A stretch of 64,000 nt of DNA from DAMCZI01 sp032095175 (GTDB lineage: Bacteria > Bacillota > Clostridia > Clostridiales > Caloramatoraceae), in assembly GCA_032095175.1 (NCBI GenBank), contig DAMCZI010000019.1, positions 1 through 64,000 on the forward strand. Reading direction: 5' to 3'. Of the stretch, positions 61,508 to 64,000 are shown one piece after another (positions within the stretch are counted from its first letter, which is position 1; the number at the start of each line of letters is the position of its first letter). A program made the position numbers and the translations under genes. The notes beneath the pieces are model-generated. The model saw only the letters and a program-made list of their open reading frames with translations. It did no database searches and was not told the DNA's origin.

Positions 61508-62584
61508 ATGGCAAAATCGGTTATACCCTTTGGACCACAGCATCCGGTTCTTCCGGAGCCAATACAGTTACAGCTAGTTATGGAGGATGACAAGGTATTA
61601 GAAGCCCTGCCATCCATAGGATATGTACATAGAGGACTTGAAAAGCTTGCAGAGCTTAAGGATTTTACCCAGACAACATATATAGTTGAGAGGGTATGTG
61701 GAATATGCAGTTTCATGCATTCCATGGCATATGTTAGAGGAGTAGAAATGCTGATGGGGGTTGAAATCCCAGAAAGAGCAGAATACCTAAGAGTAATATG
61801 GGCTGAAATAGGAAGAGTTCAAAGTCACCTTCTATGGCTTGGACTTATAGCAGATGCTCTAGGCTTTGAAAGTCTTTTCATGGAATCATGGAAATACAGA
61901 GAGAAGATACTTGACCTTATGGAAATGACAACAGGAAACAGGGTTATAATATCAGCCAACAAGGTTGGAGGAACAACAAAGGATCTAACACAGGATCACA
62001 AGGAAACAATACTTAAAACAATAGATGAAATAGAGAAGGACTTAAGAAAGCTTGAAAAGGTATTCCTAGGAGACTACACAGTAAAACAAAGACTAGTTGG
62101 AGTTGGAATATTAACACCTGATGATATAAGAGAATTTGGAGCAGTGGGACCAGTTGCAAAGGGAAGCGGAGTTGCTATGGACTTTAGAACAACAGGCTAT
62201 AGTGCTTACAAATATCTTGACTTTGAACCAATAACAGCAAAGGATGGAGACAGCTATTCAAGAACTGATGTTAGAATAAAGGAGATTTATCAATCCTTTG
62301 ATTTAATAAGACAAGCTTTCTCAAAGATACCTGAGGGAGAGATAGCCGTTCCAGTTAAGGGCTTCCCAAATGGAGAGGTTGTTTCAAGAATTGAACAGCC
62401 AAGAGGAGAGGCAATGTACTTTATAGGGGCAAATGGAACAAAGAACTTAAACAGATTAAGAATAAGGACTCCGACCTTTGCAAACATCCCTATTCTTTTA
62501 AAGATGCTTCCAGGCTGCAACCTTCCAGACGTCCCAGTACTGATACTAACAATAGACCCATGTGTCAGCTGTACTGAAAGGTAA
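61508..62584 (+). CDS. echE: Ech-type hydrogenase large subunit EchE (NiFe)
   Basis: A 358-residue large subunit. Both nickel-binding pairs are intact: Cys64 and Cys67 in RVCGICSFMHS and Cys352 and Cys355 in DPCVSCTER. This is therefore a true hydrogenase rather than a complex I-like protein, which has lost these cysteines. The protein stops right after the second pair, so no C-terminal maturation peptide is removed, as in other group 4 Ech enzymes. GGAGG precedes the ATG. Confidence 0.96.
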   Translation: MAKSVIPFGPQHPVLPEPIQLQLVMEDDKVLEALPSIGYVHRGLEKLAELKDFTQTTYIVERVCGICSFMHSMAYVRGVEMLMGVEIPERAEYLRVIWAEIGRVQSHLLWLGLIADALGFESLFMESWKYREKILDLMEMTTGNRVIISANKVGGTTKDLTQDHKETILKTIDEIEKDLRKLEKVFLGDYTVKQRLVGVGILTPDDIREFGAVGPVAKGSGVAMDFRTTGYSAYKYLDFEPITAKDGDSYSRTDVRIKEIYQSFDLIRQAFSKIPEGEIAVPVKGFPNGEVVSRIEQPRGEAMYFIGANGTKNLNRLRIRTPTFANIPILLKMLPGCNLPDVPVLILTIDPCVSCTER

Positions 62585-62597
62585 AGGAGGGGTTTAT

Positions 62598-62948
62598 ATG
62601 GCAAAGATGTTTTCAATAGTTTTTAAAAACCTTTTTAACAAGCCTGCAACAAGGCTGTATCCAGCAAAGCAGAGAACACCCTTTAAAAGAACAAGGGGAA
62701 GAATATATTTTGAGGATGAAAATTGTATCTACTGCGGTATGTGCCAGAGAAAGTGCCCTGCAGATGCAATTACAGTAGATAGAAACACAAAAACCTGGGA
62801 GCTAAACGCTTTCCGCTGCATCATCTGCGGCGAATGTGTATCAGGCTGCCCAAAGAAGTGCATAAGCATGACCAACGAAAGAAGGTCCACCTGCACTCAA
62901 AAGAAAACCATAACAATAAAAAAAGAAGAACCTAAAACAGAAGAATAA
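62598..62948 (+). CDS. echF: Ech-type hydrogenase ferredoxin subunit EchF
   Basis: A 116-residue subunit with two 4Fe-4S motifs, CIYCGMCQRKCP and CIICGECVSGCP, and a lysine-rich tail. It relays electrons from soluble ferredoxin to EchC. AAAGGAGGGG precedes ATG 62598, so the longer frame from 62562 is rejected. Confidence 0.94.
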   Translation: MAKMFSIVFKNLFNKPATRLYPAKQRTPFKRTRGRIYFEDENCIYCGMCQRKCPADAITVDRNTKTWELNAFRCIICGECVSGCPKKCISMTNERRSTCTQKKTITIKKEEPKTEE

Positions 62949-62952
62949 CCAC

Positions 62953-62986
62953 CAAAAGGGATACAGCCACCGCCGTATCCCTTTTT
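62953..62986 (+). terminator. Terminator of the ech operon
   Basis: AAAAGGGATAC and GTATCCCTTTT pair over a nine-base loop, followed by T. It shows echABCDEF is one transcript. Confidence 0.88.
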
Positions 62987-63016
62987 AAATGTCAAAATGT
63001 ATGGTATATAGAATAA

Positions 63017-63045
63017 TTGAGAACCATCACTATATTTGATATAAT
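63017..63045 (+). promoter_or_regulatory. Promoter of the histidine kinase gene
   Basis: TTGAGA (63017-63022), 17 bp, TATAAT (63040-63045), about 50 bases before the start. Confidence 0.75.
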
Positions 63046-63092
63046 GGTACTATGAAAAAATTACCATATAGATAAGTATTGGAGGTTATTTC

Positions 63093-64000
63093 TTGGAAAA
63101 GTCAGGTTATCATTTGATTATTGTTAGATATACAGCATATTTTTTAGTGGCTGCATCTGTTATATTCAGTGGGAATGTAGAATCAAAATCACTTTTATGG
63201 CTTGTTGTTTTTCTATTGATATACATAATAAATATCAATGTGAGAATGTTCCTGTTGAAGAATAAAAGCGGAAAAATAATCTCTCTATTAGCAGAGCTAA
63301 TATTCATATCCATTGGCTATAGGATGTTTGGAGGGCTTATATTCATATACTATTTTATATCAATTCTTGATTCGGCAATAATGCTTGAAAAGCCCTGGTC
63401 CTATATTATGACCATCCTATTCTATGCAGCAATGATTGTCCAGAGCACAAAACCTATATACAGCAGCATTCAGCAATCCCAGATTGTTAATGTTATATTT
63501 GCCACACTTATTGCAGTAAGCTTTGGAATACTTGGACAATATATAAACGAGGAAAGAAAAAGAAAAAAGGAAGCCCAAAAGCTATATGATAAATTAAGAT
63601 TATCAGAGGAAAAACTTATAAGCGCATATGAAAAGCTTGAGGAGTATTCAAGTACGATAGAGGAGCTTACAATACTAAGGGAAAGAAACAGAATATCAAG
63701 GGAAATACACGATTCTGTTGGACATACCTTATCAACTCTTATAATACAACTCCAGGCAATACCCTATGTAATGAACAGTGATGCTGAAAAGGGAAAGAAG
63801 ATGATAGAGGAGCTTGTTTCCTACACTAAAAAGGGAGTTGAGGATGTAAGAAGAACCGTTAAGGAGCTTCAGCCAACGGATTTTGAAAGCTTTCAGGGAA
63901 TATTTGCCCTAAAGGATCTTGTTTCAAACTATGAAAAACTGACTGGAATAAAGATAAGGTTTATAATATCAAAGGATAAATGGGAGCTAAACAGCGACCA
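63093..64000 (+). CDS. Sensor histidine kinase (LiaS/DesK-type), cut by window end
   Basis: An open frame from TTG 63093 (ATTGGAGG eight bases upstream) runs off the right edge with 302 codons visible. About five hydrophobic segments occupy residues 1-150, then a coiled coil (about 152-200) and the HisKA_3 dimerisation box RERNRISREIHDSVGHTLST with the phospho-accepting His. The ATP-binding domain would lie mostly beyond the window. LiaS/DesK-type kinases pair with LuxR-type response regulators and sense envelope or membrane state. It has its own promoter, so a link with ech is not implied. Confidence 0.88.
   Translation, partial: MEKSGYHLIIVRYTAYFLVAASVIFSGNVESKSLLWLVVFLLIYIININVRMFLLKNKSGKIISLLAELIFISIGYRMFGGLIFIYYFISILDSAIMLEKPWSYIMTILFYAAMIVQSTKPIYSSIQQSQIVNVIFATLIAVSFGILGQYINEERKRKKEAQKLYDKLRLSEEKLISAYEKLEEYSSTIEELTILRERNRISREIHDSVGHTLSTLIIQLQAIPYVMNSDAEKGKKMIEELVSYTKKGVEDVRRTVKELQPTDFESFQGIFALKDLVSNYEKLTGIKIRFIISKDKWELNSD

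Overview
The window looks like one contiguous chromosomal stretch of a low-GC, anaerobic, spore-forming member of the Clostridia. The evidence is AT-rich sequence with heavy AGA/AGG/ATA codon use, strong GGAGG ribosome sites, a YtxC-type sporulation gene, pyruvate formate-lyase, phosphate butyryltransferase next to an indolepyruvate:ferredoxin oxidoreductase, and a six-subunit Ech-type energy-converting [NiFe] hydrogenase. A thermophilic Clostridiaceae relative (Caloramator-like) is a plausible guess, not a demonstrated identity.

Layout. 0-5 kb: DUF445 membrane protein, a SAM methyltransferase, Hsp33, and methionine gamma-lyase. 5-9 kb: a five-tRNA operon (Val-Asp-Phe-Gly-Cys) behind two tandem sigma-A promoters, an MFS exporter coupled to a pentein-fold-like protein, and ytxC. 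9-18.3 kb: a translation and housekeeping block, made up of the L20-type attenuator with infC-rpmI-rplT, ktrBA potassium uptake, an rRNA methyltransferase, T-box-controlled pheST, and zapA. 18.3-30.3 kb: an accessory island, mostly on the minus strand, that separates zapA from the U32 peptidase and mutS2. It holds three small proteins (two clear paralogues), a clostripain-family peptidase, a DUF11-type surface protein, a UDP-glucose dehydrogenase and two glycosyltransferases, one a 1498-residue multi-module enzyme. At least two of its genes carry sigma-K-like promoters, so a spore-surface glycosylation role is likely. 30.4-41.3 kb: U32 peptidase, mutS2 (with a decayed tandem duplication of its 3' end), a DUF523/TudS-like protein, an APC permease, a cysteine-desulfurase-like enzyme, a GNAT protein, a YfcE-type phosphodiesterase and an FMN alpha-hydroxyacid oxidase-like enzyme. 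41.7-48.3 kb: type I glutamine synthetase, two secreted paralogues that share an N-terminal half but have unrelated C-terminal ends, and a YpmS-like membrane protein. 48.5-57.3 kb: pflBA, a TVP38-type membrane protein, a double GNAT protein, and ptb-iorAB. 57.9-64 kb: echABCDEF, then a sensor histidine kinase cut by the window end.

Metabolically the right half fits together. Oxidation of 2-oxo acids by IorAB yields reduced ferredoxin and acyl-CoA. Ptb could conserve the thioester as acyl phosphate, and Ech could reoxidise ferredoxin to H2 while pumping ions.

The most distinctive feature is the intergenic DNA, which is crowded with long palindromic repeats of several families. Some are nested: one element sits inside the arm of another perfect palindrome with an apparent TAA duplication, a second sits in the hairpin loop of a third family, and another lies in the loop of a terminator. 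Related copies show compensatory changes in the hairpin arms. No transposase gene is present here, so these look like non-autonomous elements mobilised in trans.
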